DNA from: Yersinia hibernica
GTDB taxonomy: Bacteria > Pseudomonadota > Gammaproteobacteria > Enterobacterales > Enterobacteriaceae
Assembly (NCBI RefSeq): GCF_004124235.1
Contig: NZ_CP032487.1
Location: 868,001 to 932,000, forward strand
Direction of reading: 5' to 3'
DNA: 64,000 nt
The translations under genes were made by a program, and so were the position numbers. This document shows positions 8,596-16,882 of the stretch, in pieces; within the stretch, counting starts at the first letter, position 1; every line of letters begins with the position of its first letter. The notes under the pieces are model-generated. The model ran no database searches. It was given only the letters and a program-made list of their open reading frames with translations, and was not told the origin of the DNA.

Positions 8596-8993
8596 GATTT
8601 CCCTCGACGTTTGGCATCAATAATCAATGCCTGCATCAGTTTTGTTAACTGCTCCAGCAGCAACCAATCAACATATCTTACCTGAAACATATGTTGCGCC
8701 ATAGATTCAGCATAACTCCACGGACGGCCAGCGTCAGTCAGTAAGGCTTCAATTTTCTTGAGAACAGACTCTTTGGTGACAGGAACGCTTGGACGACGCC
8801 CATGATTTTTAGCCGGTTTTGGCTCAAATCCATGAGCCCGCATATAAGCCACAATACGTTCTTGCTGCTCAATGGAGCACTTAGCCGAGCTAGTTTTACC
8901 GGTTAACCGGTAGATAACATCACGGTAGGTTTCATCGTCCCAGGCTAAAGCAGACTTACCCACATGAATCAGTTGGATCAGCTTTTTGTCCAT
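8592..8993 (-). CDS. gemA: GemA / gp16 family regulator (DUF1018)
   Basis: This 133-residue protein has the DUF1018 pattern: IHVGKSALAWDDETYRDVIYRLTGKTSSAKCS near the N-terminus and PWSYAESMAQHMF near the C-terminus. In Mu, GemA (gp16) alters host gene expression and DNA supercoiling early in infection. It is followed by mor with overlapping codons, as in many Mu-like phages. The family call is firm and the physiological role is inferred. Confidence 0.85.
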   Translation of the reverse strand: MDKKLIQLIHVGKSALAWDDETYRDVIYRLTGKTSSAKCSIEQQERIVAYMRAHGFEPKPAKNHGRRPSVPVTKESVLKKIEALLTDAGRPWSYAESMAQHMFQVRYVDWLLLEQLTKLMQALIIDAKRRGKS

Positions 8994-9451
8994 AACGCCT
9001 CCAACTGAGTCCGCAAGCTATCGCTGACCCTTGTCGCCAAGCCAAGCCTTATAAGCCAGTCAGACAATGTATCCATTGCCTTTACCGGGGAATTGTGACC
9101 GGGAAAGTTATCAAAAGCCACCTGAGCAGACCACTCATTATTGAGATAAGTTAAGGTCAGTAATTGGTCAATTACAGTTTGTTGGTTTTGATGCGCCACC
9201 AGTACGTTAATCAGAACGGAAGAACCTATAGAGTACGGGCTATTGTGTTCAAACTTAGTGATATATTGGGTTAGCTTCCCACAACCACTCAATAAATCAG
9301 CGGTATCCGTAGGAGAGTAACCGCCTAACTCAAGGAGTTTAACCCTAGAGGTGGTAATCTCATCCAGTGCAGACTGGAGCACTTGCAGCAATTCGTCGCT
9401 GTAATCTTCACCCAGGGCAAGGTGATTTTTTAAAACCTCAAGATTAGTCAT
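8978..9451 (-). CDS. Phage early protein of unknown function
   Basis: This encodes 157 residues with no recognised domain, mainly helical and acidic. The start at MTNLEVLKNHL (9451) has GAGGTG 4 bases upstream; the frame is open to 9463. It overlaps gemA by 16 bases and the upstream gene by 8 bases, so it belongs to the same transcript. It contains the phrase GGYSPTDTADLLSGCGKLTQYI, which resembles a helix-turn-helix but is not convincing. Confidence 0.6.
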   Translation of the reverse strand: MTNLEVLKNHLALGEDYSDELLQVLQSALDEITTSRVKLLELGGYSPTDTADLLSGCGKLTQYITKFEHNSPYSIGSSVLINVLVAHQNQQTVIDQLLTLTYLNNEWSAQVAFDNFPGHNSPVKAMDTLSDWLIRLGLATRVSDSLRTQLEALWTKS

Positions 9452-9836
9452 TTTGCACCTCATCTAACTGAGCGTGACCGGTCACATCTGTAAGATTTAA
9501 AGAACGTGACTGACGATAAAACCAACATGCTGACTCGCCTATAAAAGCCGTATTGCACCCCGCAGGCAGTGGTAAGTTACAGTGATTGCAGTTACCCAGC
9601 GCCGCCTCTTGCCGCGCCAGACGCTCGCCATCACAGAAGAGTAAAAGCTCTACATACTCACTGGGAATGTATGGCTTACGGCCTGGATTGCGCCGCTTAC
9701 AGCACTCAAGCAACATTGTATACACACGGTCAGAGAGAACGATTTCAAGACGATGCTGGCCGAATTGCGACTTTGCGCGGGCGCGGGAGAGGCGCTTACG
9801 CGCCGCTACCTGCTCCTTACTGCTGCCCTTGGTCAT
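9444..9836 (-). CDS. Phage early protein with cysteine cluster
   Basis: This encodes 130 residues. A basic N-terminus (AARKRLSRARAKSQ) precedes RLEIVLSDRVYTMLLECC, which could be a ribbon-helix-helix-like segment. The C-terminal half carries NCNHCNLPLPAGC followed by another C within 12 residues, a possible zinc site. DNA binding is a reasonable guess from this layout, but I do not recognise the family. It overlaps its upstream neighbour by 4 bases. Confidence 0.6.
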   Translation of the reverse strand: MTKGSSKEQVAARKRLSRARAKSQFGQHRLEIVLSDRVYTMLLECCKRRNPGRKPYIPSEYVELLLFCDGERLARQEAALGNCNHCNLPLPAGCNTAFIGESACWFYRQSRSLNLTDVTGHAQLDEVQND

Positions 9837-10174
9837 TCGTCACCCCTCTGACGTAAACCCAATGAATGCCCTGGAGCATCATTGAGCCTGAAAAGCTCGA
9901 AAGATGTAGAAATACCAACTAAGGCGCTCAATGCTGCCACTGCGGCTTGTTTATCACTGCCCTCAGATATGGCTTGAAGTTTGGATATAATCCAGCAGGC
10001 ACTAAGCGATTCTCTGGTAGAGAGCACTGCATCACAGTAGAGTTCTTGCTGATAATCCGCATTGTCTAATTCTGATTTGATATGGCTAAACCACTGGTTA
10101 ACCTCTTCGAGAGAAAAGCCGCTGGCTAACAGCATTGCTATACGCTCGTCATTTGGTGAGAGTTCAATCATCAT
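9833..10174 (-). CDS. Phage early protein of unknown function
   Basis: This encodes about 113 residues, starting MMIELSPNDERIAMLLASG. The frame opens further upstream (10210) but that part overlaps the membrane-protein gene. It is predicted helical, with no motif I recognise. It overlaps neighbours on both sides by a few bases and so is co-transcribed with them. Confidence 0.55.
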   Translation of the reverse strand: MMIELSPNDERIAMLLASGFSLEEVNQWFSHIKSELDNADYQQELYCDAVLSTRESLSACWIISKLQAISEGSDKQAAVAALSALVGISTSFELFRLNDAPGHSLGLRQRGDE

Positions 10175-10379
10175 TGATATCCTCTTCTTCGGCAGCCAGT
10201 CGCTCTTCAAAAAGCATCAATCCAATAGGCCAAAACAGCATGATTAGTATGAAAGCGATAAGAGGGAGCCCCTTTCTCATCCAACCCAACCGGCGCAGAA
10301 TACTGGCCCAGCAATAACCAAGGTAGATATAGGAGGCTACAGCCCAACAGATTAAGGTGATTTCTCGAATAGACATCAC
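10164..10379 (-). CDS. Small two-helix membrane protein
   Basis: This encodes 71 residues with two hydrophobic segments (ITLICWAVASYIYLGYCWASI and LPLIAFILIMLFWPIGLML) and an acidic tail (AAEEEDINDD). The family is unknown. Its location among early genes, away from the lysis block, argues against a holin. A membrane role such as superinfection exclusion is possible, by position only. Confidence 0.55.
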   Translation of the reverse strand: MMSIREITLICWAVASYIYLGYCWASILRRLGWMRKGLPLIAFILIMLFWPIGLMLFEERLAAEEEDINDD

Positions 10380-10918
10380 GCCTCCTTAACCAATTCGGAT
10401 TGCTCAAAACCTGCTTTCACTACATCAACGATGCGGGATAAGTATCGGTAGGCCGGGTTTTCTACCATCGGCCAATTAGCGTAATAAGGATCATCTCCCA
10501 ATAAACCAGCCAAATCAGATCCCGATAACCATTGGCAAATATCCGATTTGATATCTTCTGAGGTGACTGCCTCATTCCAATATTCACGTGCATCTTCTTT
10601 TGTAATGTCATTGGCGCGTAGTAATTTGATAATTTCCCGCTTCACAAAATTAATATTTTCGTCGTTATCGCCATCAATTTTCTTTTCGAGCTGTGGGGAT
10701 AAATAACCTATAAGATAATCATTGCCACAGCGCCGGAAGAATTGACTGATTGTCTGGCCTGACATTGCGAACCATGAGGCCGTCCATGCTTTTCCATAAC
10801 AAGTGATGGTGATTTTCCCATTACCTGGCTCATAGTCATCAACTAGAACCTCAATAGGGTCTAGACGCTCCAGACCAGAGAGGCGCATTTTCATTGACTG
10901 GCTGATTTCAATTTCCAT
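10376..10918 (-). CDS. Phage early protein of unknown function
   Basis: This encodes about 180 residues from MEIEISQSMKMRLSG, with the frame open to 10939. The N-terminal third (LEVLVDDYEPGNGKITITCYGKAWTASWFAM) looks like a small beta domain, followed by a helical acidic part. No family was recognised. It overlaps the next gene by 4 bases. Confidence 0.55.
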   Translation of the reverse strand: MEIEISQSMKMRLSGLERLDPIEVLVDDYEPGNGKITITCYGKAWTASWFAMSGQTISQFFRRCGNDYLIGYLSPQLEKKIDGDNDENINFVKREIIKLLRANDITKEDAREYWNEAVTSEDIKSDICQWLSGSDLAGLLGDDPYYANWPMVENPAYRYLSRIVDVVKAGFEQSELVKEA

Positions 10919-11150
10919 TAGACTCTCCCGCATGTGCAATTACTGGTTTCATGTGTTCAATGTGAAGCCCGCCAGCACGGCCATTGACACTAACCACCAC
11001 GTCACCATGACCCAGTGCCCAAGCTTCAGTGCGCGTGACCACCTCAACGCTGTCAGGAATACCCTTAACAGAGAAGTAATTAAAACGACTACCAACAGGG
11101 TATTGTTGATTGAATTTCTCGGCTGATAACCCTTTCAGAAAATGGCTCAT
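10908..11150 (-). CDS. Small phage protein, paralogue of the one at 12626-12817
   Basis: This encodes 80 residues starting MSHFLKGLSAEKFNQQYPVGSRFNY. The segment AEKFNQQYPVGSRFNY and the following beta pattern (SVEVVTRTEAW ... DVVVSVNG) align with the 63-residue protein at 12626-12817 (AEEFNRCYPVGKVFIY ... SVKTVGPASDF ... ATVVEINK). Two copies of this small domain therefore lie in the early region. The function is unknown. It overlaps neighbours by a few bases. Confidence 0.6.
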   Translation of the reverse strand: MSHFLKGLSAEKFNQQYPVGSRFNYFSVKGIPDSVEVVTRTEAWALGHGDVVVSVNGRAGGLHIEHMKPVIAHAGESNGN

Positions 11151-11368
11151 GGCTTCACCTTCCACTGTTTTTTATGGTGTTCAACGGCCTGTTTCATGGC
11201 AACGCGCTGCTGGTTCTTGTGAACCGTATTGCCGCGACTATCAAAGAAATTGAAACGTGACTTACCTGGCAGGTTGATATACTCGGTCACCACACTGCCA
11301 TCGGTCAGGGTGTAGATACGCTTAGCGCCACTGTCCTGGTATTCGCGACTGCTGACATGAGCTTTCAT
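11147..11368 (-). CDS. Small basic phage protein of unknown function
   Basis: This 73-residue basic protein has an N-terminal beta-rich half (KRIYTLTDGSVVTEYINLPGKSRFNFFDSRGN) and a basic helix at the end (QQRVAMKQAVEHHKKQWKVKP). It has no recognised family. Both ends overlap neighbouring genes by 4 bases, indicating a tightly coupled operon. Confidence 0.55.
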   Translation of the reverse strand: MKAHVSSREYQDSGAKRIYTLTDGSVVTEYINLPGKSRFNFFDSRGNTVHKNQQRVAMKQAVEHHKKQWKVKP

Positions 11369-11832
11369 GGACGGCCTCCCCAGCCTTTAGACTGAGCAGA
11401 TTCGCAGAACATGGCACGGGAGAGGCACCATTGCTCGTTGACGAGCAGCATGGAAGCATCAGCTGCTGCCAGCCACGCTGACATGGCGCTGGAGTATTTG
11501 AATTGCTGTTCAAGGGCAACGGCTTTCTGTGCCAACGTCCTAAATTCAGGGTTGGTGACGCCCAGCGGCAGGTAGCGAACCTTGCCTTTCCCCTTACCAG
11601 AGCCAACCTTACCCACGACAGAGCCGGTATCCTGGAGAGTCCCGGCCATGCCATAGCAGCGTATTTTCCCGTTCCAACCCCGAACAACGCGACCCTTACG
11701 GATATCGCAAGCCAGCAGTGCGCCCACGCGGTCAATCGGTAAGCCTGTGAAATTGGCTAACTCACGACCCGTAGCGGTTCCCAGCACTTGCAGCGCCTGA
11801 CGCAGAGAGTCAGTTTTAGACAGGTTTTCCAT
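11365..11832 (-). CDS. Winged-helix plus ANR-domain regulator (probable)
   Basis: This encodes 155 residues. Residues 9-50 (LRQALQVLGTATGRELANFTGLPIDRVGALLA) look like a helix-turn-helix or winged-helix segment. The last 60 residues match the ANR (AggR-activated regulator) pattern: AVALEQQFKYSSAMSAWLAAA, then NEQWCLSRAMFC, keeping the E, the A..W..A spacing and the N..W...R...C end. Small ANR proteins inhibit AraC-family virulence activators in enteric bacteria. Here the domain is joined to a DNA-binding-like segment in a phage early gene. The ANR match is by eye. Confidence 0.6.
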   Translation of the reverse strand: MENLSKTDSLRQALQVLGTATGRELANFTGLPIDRVGALLACDIRKGRVVRGWNGKIRCYGMAGTLQDTGSVVGKVGSGKGKGKVRYLPLGVTNPEFRTLAQKAVALEQQFKYSSAMSAWLAAADASMLLVNEQWCLSRAMFCESAQSKGWGGRP

Positions 11833-12542
11833 TATGATGCACTCCCGATTTGTGCCATTGGGGTGCCATCAACACCGTGATTTAATTCGGCATTACGACC
11901 AGATAGATAACCGGCAATAGCGGCATCGTCTGACCCACGAACTTTCTTCGCTTCACGTGATTCCCCTTTATCAAACTCACCTCCACCTATTTTTTGAAAA
12001 TAGGTTTCCATTAACACTTGCTCATCATCGGTGACGGCAAAGCGTTGAATAACCTGATAAGCCCCTCTTACCCAGGCTTCACAGAACGTATCTGCACGGG
12101 CTATTTTGGTTGTTCTCTTTAAGCTCTTACGCTGCCCTGCACTGAACTCCTTGCGGGCCGATGTCAGTTGACGAGACATCACATCGAAAGCATAAGCGGC
12201 TACCTGCGGGCGCTCAGCTGGGCCGTAGAACTTCACGATGTTTTTATAGTGGTAATGTGGAGGCTGGCGGGTCGGAGATAAATAACTCGACACACCAAAT
12301 GCAATGTTGATGACACTGATGAGCATGGCCATATATTTTGGGATGGTCTCTGCATGAGACGGTGCGCCCTTGCTACTGGCTTCGCTAATAGCCATTAACT
12401 CGATATCTGACTCAGTTAATTGATGTTGACGCATTAGCTTTTTAGCTTGCTCTAACGCCAGTGCAGCCTCATGCGGATTACTATTTTTTGCCGCCAGATT
12501 CAGCAGTTTCTTTATTTTGGCGAGATACTTTTCTTTATTCAT
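11832..12542 (-). CDS. DUF2786 domain phage protein
   Basis: This 236-residue protein has an N-terminal DUF2786 domain (residues 1-45: KEKYLAKIKKLLNLAAKNSNPHEAALALEQAKKLM). A longer domain common to phage DUF2786 proteins follows, including RQLTSARKEFSAGQRK and a C-terminal YLSGRNAEL. Such proteins are frequent in prophages but have no established activity. Its stop abuts the ANR-like gene. Confidence 0.8.
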   Translation of the reverse strand: MNKEKYLAKIKKLLNLAAKNSNPHEAALALEQAKKLMRQHQLTESDIELMAISEASSKGAPSHAETIPKYMAMLISVINIAFGVSSYLSPTRQPPHYHYKNIVKFYGPAERPQVAAYAFDVMSRQLTSARKEFSAGQRKSLKRTTKIARADTFCEAWVRGAYQVIQRFAVTDDEQVLMETYFQKIGGGEFDKGESREAKKVRGSDDAAIAGYLSGRNAELNHGVDGTPMAQIGSAS

Positions 12543-12625
12543 GATGATGGTTTTCCATAATTTTGGCGTAAGCGCGCCCCTGCGGGTTTACGCCATATTT
12601 AAAAGGGACTTAATAAAGGTTTAAA

Positions 12626-12817
12626 TTAGCCCGCTGGTGTTAATGATTCCGTATTAGCAAAATAAGGTTCTTTATTAATTTCCACGACAGTAGCTGAATT
12701 AAAGTCACTGGCGGGGCCAACCGTTTTGACCGATTTGCCCCCACGTAACAATTTGCACGGTTGATAGATAAAAACCTTACCCACGGGATAGCAACGGTTA
12801 AACTCTTCAGCTTTCAT
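12626..12817 (-). CDS. Small phage protein, paralogue of the one at 10908-11150
   Basis: This encodes 63 residues starting MKAEEFNRCYPVGKVFIYQPC. The start at 12817 is chosen because the longer frame to 13009 runs wholly inside the DUF3164 gene, and because the sequence aligns from here with the 80-residue protein at 10908-11150. It is probably a compact beta domain. The function is unknown. Confidence 0.6.
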   Translation of the reverse strand: MKAEEFNRCYPVGKVFIYQPCKLLRGGKSVKTVGPASDFNSATVVEINKEPYFANTESLTPAG

Positions 12818-12818
12818 A

Positions 12819-13457
12819 TCAGACTCCAGAGATATCAAGGGGGATGGACTGATATTGGTCAGTATCACCAATGCGCTCATAGACCCGCACATAGGAACGA
12901 CTCCCCACCACCTGGACGGCTTCGCTGATGGCATCCATGGCACGTAACCAGCGTGAGTCCTGAATGTCATAACGACGCAGGGCCAATACTGCACCGGTAT
13001 TGATTTCACCTTCTTTATCAGAGGAGAAAGCCCGGTTGATTAAGGTATGGATTTCAGGACGTGCGCCTTCTACCCAATCAGCAAGGCATTCATCAATAAG
13101 CGCTTTGGCGGCTTGCAGGCGTTCATCAAAGGCAATCCGGTCTTGCATGGCTCGCTGGATTTTATATTTGCCATCAAAGGCATATAAGGTGACATTGCCT
13201 TTTTTACCGCCTAGTGAAACATTGTATTCATTGGCTGACAGGTCAACGAACGCCGCAATATCCGCAAAGGTGGCTAACTTAAATTCGGTCAGTATTTTGT
13301 TAACGGCAAGTGCGCGATTGATAATGTCACCCACTAACGTATCACGCATTTTGTCGATATCTTTAACCAGCGAGTCAGGTGTTAGAATACCTTTAGCATC
13401 AACCCAGTAACCCTCTGGAGCGGCCTTATCAGTGAATTGTTTATTTTCAGTGGACAT
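12819..13457 (-). CDS. DUF3164 family phage protein
   Basis: This 212-residue protein is of the DUF3164 family, common just after the transposition genes in Mu-like phages. The beginning APEGYWVDAKGILTPDSLVKDIDKMRD and the middle segment VTLYAFDGKYKIQRAMQDRIAFDERLQAAKALID are typical. The function is not established. Some databases carry a misleading sulphate transporter name. It overlaps the upstream small gene by 11 bases. Confidence 0.85.
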   Translation of the reverse strand: MSTENKQFTDKAAPEGYWVDAKGILTPDSLVKDIDKMRDTLVGDIINRALAVNKILTEFKLATFADIAAFVDLSANEYNVSLGGKKGNVTLYAFDGKYKIQRAMQDRIAFDERLQAAKALIDECLADWVEGARPEIHTLINRAFSSDKEGEINTGAVLALRRYDIQDSRWLRAMDAISEAVQVVGSRSYVRVYERIGDTDQYQSIPLDISGV

Positions 13458-13647
13458 GCTTTCTACCTCGTTTTGTTTTAATTAATGCTTCGTGAGCCTT
13501 GATTGAAATAAGCCCAGCCAACCCGTTAGAAACCGCTTTGGCTATCACTAAATCATCCTTACCGTCTGTTTTTGATGCTTCACACCGACAATCAACAGCT
13601 AGCCGGTTTTTACTATCAGTCGTAATATCAATGATTATTTTTGCCAT
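13447..13647 (-). CDS. Small phage early protein of unknown function
   Basis: This 66-residue protein starts MAKIIIDITTDSKNRL and ends in a basic tail (KTKRGRKHVH). It appears to be an alpha-beta fold with no recognised family. It sits between the 77-residue gene and DUF3164, overlapping the latter. Confidence 0.55.
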   Translation of the reverse strand: MAKIIIDITTDSKNRLAVDCRCEASKTDGKDDLVIAKAVSNGLAGLISIKAHEALIKTKRGRKHVH

Positions 13648-13653
13648 AACTGG

Positions 13654-13887
13654 CTATCTCCAGATGATATGAGCGCCGCGCCAGATGGTCATTTTGACCA
13701 GGCTACGGACACCATTGCGGGTTTCGGTGATTTCAACCGCGCCTTTTTCCCATGCTTTAAAGGGGCGATCGACTTCAATAATCGGACGGCGTAAGCGGGT
13801 ATTTAATTCCACAACCTTAATACCGGCCCGTAACAGGCGATTAATAGGTTTCATTAATGCCGGGTTATTAATAGGTAATTGGCACAT
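13654..13887 (-). CDS. Small phage early protein of unknown function
   Basis: This 77-residue basic protein contains NRLLRAGIKVVELNTRLRRPIIEVDRP. It follows activator B with a 10-base gap. Proteins of this size commonly follow B in Mu-like phages, but I cannot name a function. Confidence 0.6.
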   Translation of the reverse strand: MCQLPINNPALMKPINRLLRAGIKVVELNTRLRRPIIEVDRPFKAWEKGAVEITETRNGVRSLVKMTIWRGAHIIWR

Positions 13888-13897
13888 GGCTTACTCC

Positions 13898-14788
13898 TTA
13901 ATTAATTAACATCTTGGCGGCCTGGCGAACGCTACTGACACCCACCGACATATCATTGATATGACTCAGGCGAATGGCACCGCGCAATAACTTAAACAGG
14001 CGGCGGGCATTACCTTTTGATTCCTGATAAAGCGCCTCATTGATATCATCCGCCACCTCTGGCAATACGCTGGCCGCAATGGCGCTAACATCATCTTTAG
14101 GCAGGGCATTACCGATATTGAGCGCAAAGGCCACGCGGCTATAAAGCTGGACGAATTCGCCACGCTTGCCTTTCAGGTTAATCAGCAGGCGCGGCATACC
14201 GACCAGGACAACACCAATACCGCTTTTATCATGCAGGCGGCGCAGTACTTCCAGTGAGCGATGAGGTAACAATTCACCCTCGTCAATCAGCAAGACATAA
14301 CCGGAATCACGCAATTTATTGCTACATAACTCAAAGGTTTCATGCATATTGCCGCGAGGGGACAGCCCCAGCCGGTTGCAGATCTCTTCCAGCAGAACAC
14401 GAGCGGTAAAGCTGGGGTCAACCTCAATGAGCAGCGCAGTAGAGTTCTGGCTGGCATAAGCCTTTAATGCCATGGTTTTCCCTAAACCCGCCTCGCCGTA
14501 AATCACATTAATCTCACCGTCAACATGGGCCATGCGGATAATTTCCAGCGCTTTTTTAGACGCCGATGTGGCGACAAACTTCACTTCAACACGCTGGGCC
14601 TTATCTTTTTCACGCGTCCGGTCAAGGAAAGCCTGAACCTCGGTATTGACCCTGTCCAAATCCCCGTTATATTTATCCTGTAGATATTGATTGACGGTGG
14701 CAGTACTCATACCGATAGCGCGTGAAACCTGTGTTTGATTAAGGCTTTTACGTTCCATCAGTTCTATAAGGTCAGTTTTAATTGTCAT
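13898..14788 (-). CDS. MuB-like AAA ATPase, transposition target activator
   Basis: This 296-residue ATPase binds target DNA and stimulates transposase A, and in Mu also gives target immunity. Residues 1-60 hold a helix-turn-helix (LNQTQVSRAIGMSTATVNQYL). The ATPase part has Walker A GEAGLGKT at about residue 96 and Walker B YVLLIDEGE at about 165. A C-terminal helical domain ends RQAAKMLIN. It lies directly after the transposase gene, with a 42-base gap, as B does in Mu. Confidence 0.93.
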   Translation of the reverse strand: MTIKTDLIELMERKSLNQTQVSRAIGMSTATVNQYLQDKYNGDLDRVNTEVQAFLDRTREKDKAQRVEVKFVATSASKKALEIIRMAHVDGEINVIYGEAGLGKTMALKAYASQNSTALLIEVDPSFTARVLLEEICNRLGLSPRGNMHETFELCSNKLRDSGYVLLIDEGELLPHRSLEVLRRLHDKSGIGVVLVGMPRLLINLKGKRGEFVQLYSRVAFALNIGNALPKDDVSAIAASVLPEVADDINEALYQESKGNARRLFKLLRGAIRLSHINDMSVGVSSVRQAAKMLIN

Positions 14789-14830
14789 AATTGAATTCCT
14801 GTGTAGTGAATGAGCGGCATTTGATGGGCG

Positions 14831-16882
14831 TCAAATAGCCGCTTTTTTATGGCCATGTGTTTTTAAATATTCATCGCGATCAGACTGGAATAAGAACATT
14901 TCTTCCCGGTCATCATTAATTCTTGAGATATCGCCCTGAATAAGTGAGCCAAAATCAGGCGCACTCTCAGCGGTCAATACCGGGTTAAGCTCGGCATTAA
15001 TCTCTTCGGCTTTCTGCTCGACCAGCTTCATGCGACGGCTGTGGCGGTCTTTTGCCACTTTCTGGATATAATCCACTGGGAAGGCTGCGCGGGTATTGCC
15101 GTTCACAATGGCAGTACAGATAAATGAACCATCAAGGCGGCGAACGGTAACGCTACTGGCATCGTGGATGTCGAACTCAACCAGAACCTGTTCACCGTCG
15201 ACCTGAATTAAATCCTGAGAAAAATACTCATTCTTAAAGAGAGGGAACCAGCCGCGATTAACTGTACGTATGATTTGCGGACGGAACATATCGCGTAATT
15301 CGATATCAGAAAGACGATCAATAGTCTCCTCGGCCAGTAGCAACTGCCGATACTCCGCAGCGGTATAGTGCTTACCGTCTTCACGACAAGGAAGCGAGCT
15401 ATGACGATGTCTTTCGTTATAGTCTTCAATCTCATCTTCTATGGCATCAATAAGCTGACGCCATGAGGGCAATTTAGCCATGGCTGCTTTTTGGCGGCTG
15501 TTGAGTTCTTTATTCTTACCCTGTGCATTAAAAGCTGAGTTGAGGTCAACGCTGACCATACGAACCGTTTCACGGTCAGCAGACTTGCCGTTATAAGTGG
15601 CAAATTTACGGGCAATACGCGCGGGAATTTCGCGGTTAAGTCGCTCAATAATCCCGCGAGCCTGTGGGTTGCCGGGAATACCGGTGGGATGCTCCACGCC
15701 AAGTCGCGAAAAAATCCCCGTAATATCAGCGTCTAATATGTTGGCTGTCTGACCAGCCCCATTATCTGAGTAGTAGATCAACGGTATGCCGTGATGCTGC
15801 ATACCGTGGCGTAGCGCATCAGCCACGGCGATAACGTTCTCTGCCAGACTCAGGCTCCAGCCGACGACATAACGTGTCCGGCCATCAATAACCAGTGTGA
15901 TTTCGGGTGTGAATGGGCGACCATGGTCAGGGTGGGCCACCTTCATCTTCATGCTATGGCCATCGCCAATCCAAACGCCGTTAACGGGCATTTGTGACCA
16001 GTCACGCTTAACGTAGGTATTCAGCGCCCGCATGGCTGAGCCCGTTACGCGACCACTCTGTTTAACAATGGTCGGCAGCTTATCTAAAGCCCGGCGAACG
16101 GCATGAACCGAGGGTATCGCATCGCGCATAGCGGGCTGGTCGACATATTGCTCATCCCACGTCTTCTTAAACTTCTTGTAAGCCGCAGCAACGGTTAACC
16201 CTTTGGTGGTGCGGTAGTGGGTCATAAATAGAGGCATCCATTTTATGTGTTCTACAGGCTTACCTTTATTGTGACCGGGAGCCAGTAAGACCAGACGCTC
16301 TGCTGAGTTTGATGCACGTTCATAATCCACCACCCAACCATTGAGGGTGCGGGTGCTGACACCAGTGCGCAGACCTTTACGGGCGTTGGCTATCGCTGCT
16401 GCTTTCTGCAATTTCTCAGGCAAGGTATTAGATTGTGACTGGTCACAAATGTAATTAATGGCCCGAATGCGTGACAATCCGGCGTTCTGCAAATTGATAA
16501 CCTCGGCCACCAGAGTGGCGCGGGCATCAGCGATATCACGCTGTAATTTAGTCAGGTTGCCAGTACTCCGCTCCAGCAGTGCGGGGCATTGGCGCATAAG
16601 ATCTAACTCATGCTTGGCTTTTACTCTCGGGTTTAAATCACCGTTAACAGCTATTTTAACGGCCTTTTTTTCTTCTGCTAACAGAGAGTTAAGGTGACGT
16701 TCTTTGATTATGGTCTGAACGTCAGTTGGTAAGCTCTCGACCAGATACTCGTAACTTAACCCTTTAACCCCGGTTAATTTTCTGCGTGTCCATCCTTCGT
16801 TTTTAGCTTTTTTACCTAGCCCCTGTGGGGTTTTGGGTAAACCATTAACAGACAGTAATTCATTCAGGGTTATCCAGATCAT
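14831..16882 (-). CDS. Mu A-like DDE transposase
   Basis: This 683-residue transposase is of the Mu A family and carries out replicative transposition and integration. The N-terminal winged-helix DNA-binding domain (about residues 1-65) contains GLPKTPQGLGKKAKNEGW. The catalytic core contains the acidic triad: D in VWIGDGHSMKM, D in IYYSDNGAG and E in RGIIERLNREI. The start at 16882 is set by an ATGA overlap with the ner stop and a GAGAGG upstream. It is full length, so transposition may still be possible if the remote end is intact. Confidence 0.95.
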   Translation of the reverse strand: MIWITLNELLSVNGLPKTPQGLGKKAKNEGWTRRKLTGVKGLSYEYLVESLPTDVQTIIKERHLNSLLAEEKKAVKIAVNGDLNPRVKAKHELDLMRQCPALLERSTGNLTKLQRDIADARATLVAEVINLQNAGLSRIRAINYICDQSQSNTLPEKLQKAAAIANARKGLRTGVSTRTLNGWVVDYERASNSAERLVLLAPGHNKGKPVEHIKWMPLFMTHYRTTKGLTVAAAYKKFKKTWDEQYVDQPAMRDAIPSVHAVRRALDKLPTIVKQSGRVTGSAMRALNTYVKRDWSQMPVNGVWIGDGHSMKMKVAHPDHGRPFTPEITLVIDGRTRYVVGWSLSLAENVIAVADALRHGMQHHGIPLIYYSDNGAGQTANILDADITGIFSRLGVEHPTGIPGNPQARGIIERLNREIPARIARKFATYNGKSADRETVRMVSVDLNSAFNAQGKNKELNSRQKAAMAKLPSWRQLIDAIEDEIEDYNERHRHSSLPCREDGKHYTAAEYRQLLLAEETIDRLSDIELRDMFRPQIIRTVNRGWFPLFKNEYFSQDLIQVDGEQVLVEFDIHDASSVTVRRLDGSFICTAIVNGNTRAAFPVDYIQKVAKDRHSRRMKLVEQKAEEINAELNPVLTAESAPDFGSLIQGDISRINDDREEMFLFQSDRDEYLKTHGHKKAAI

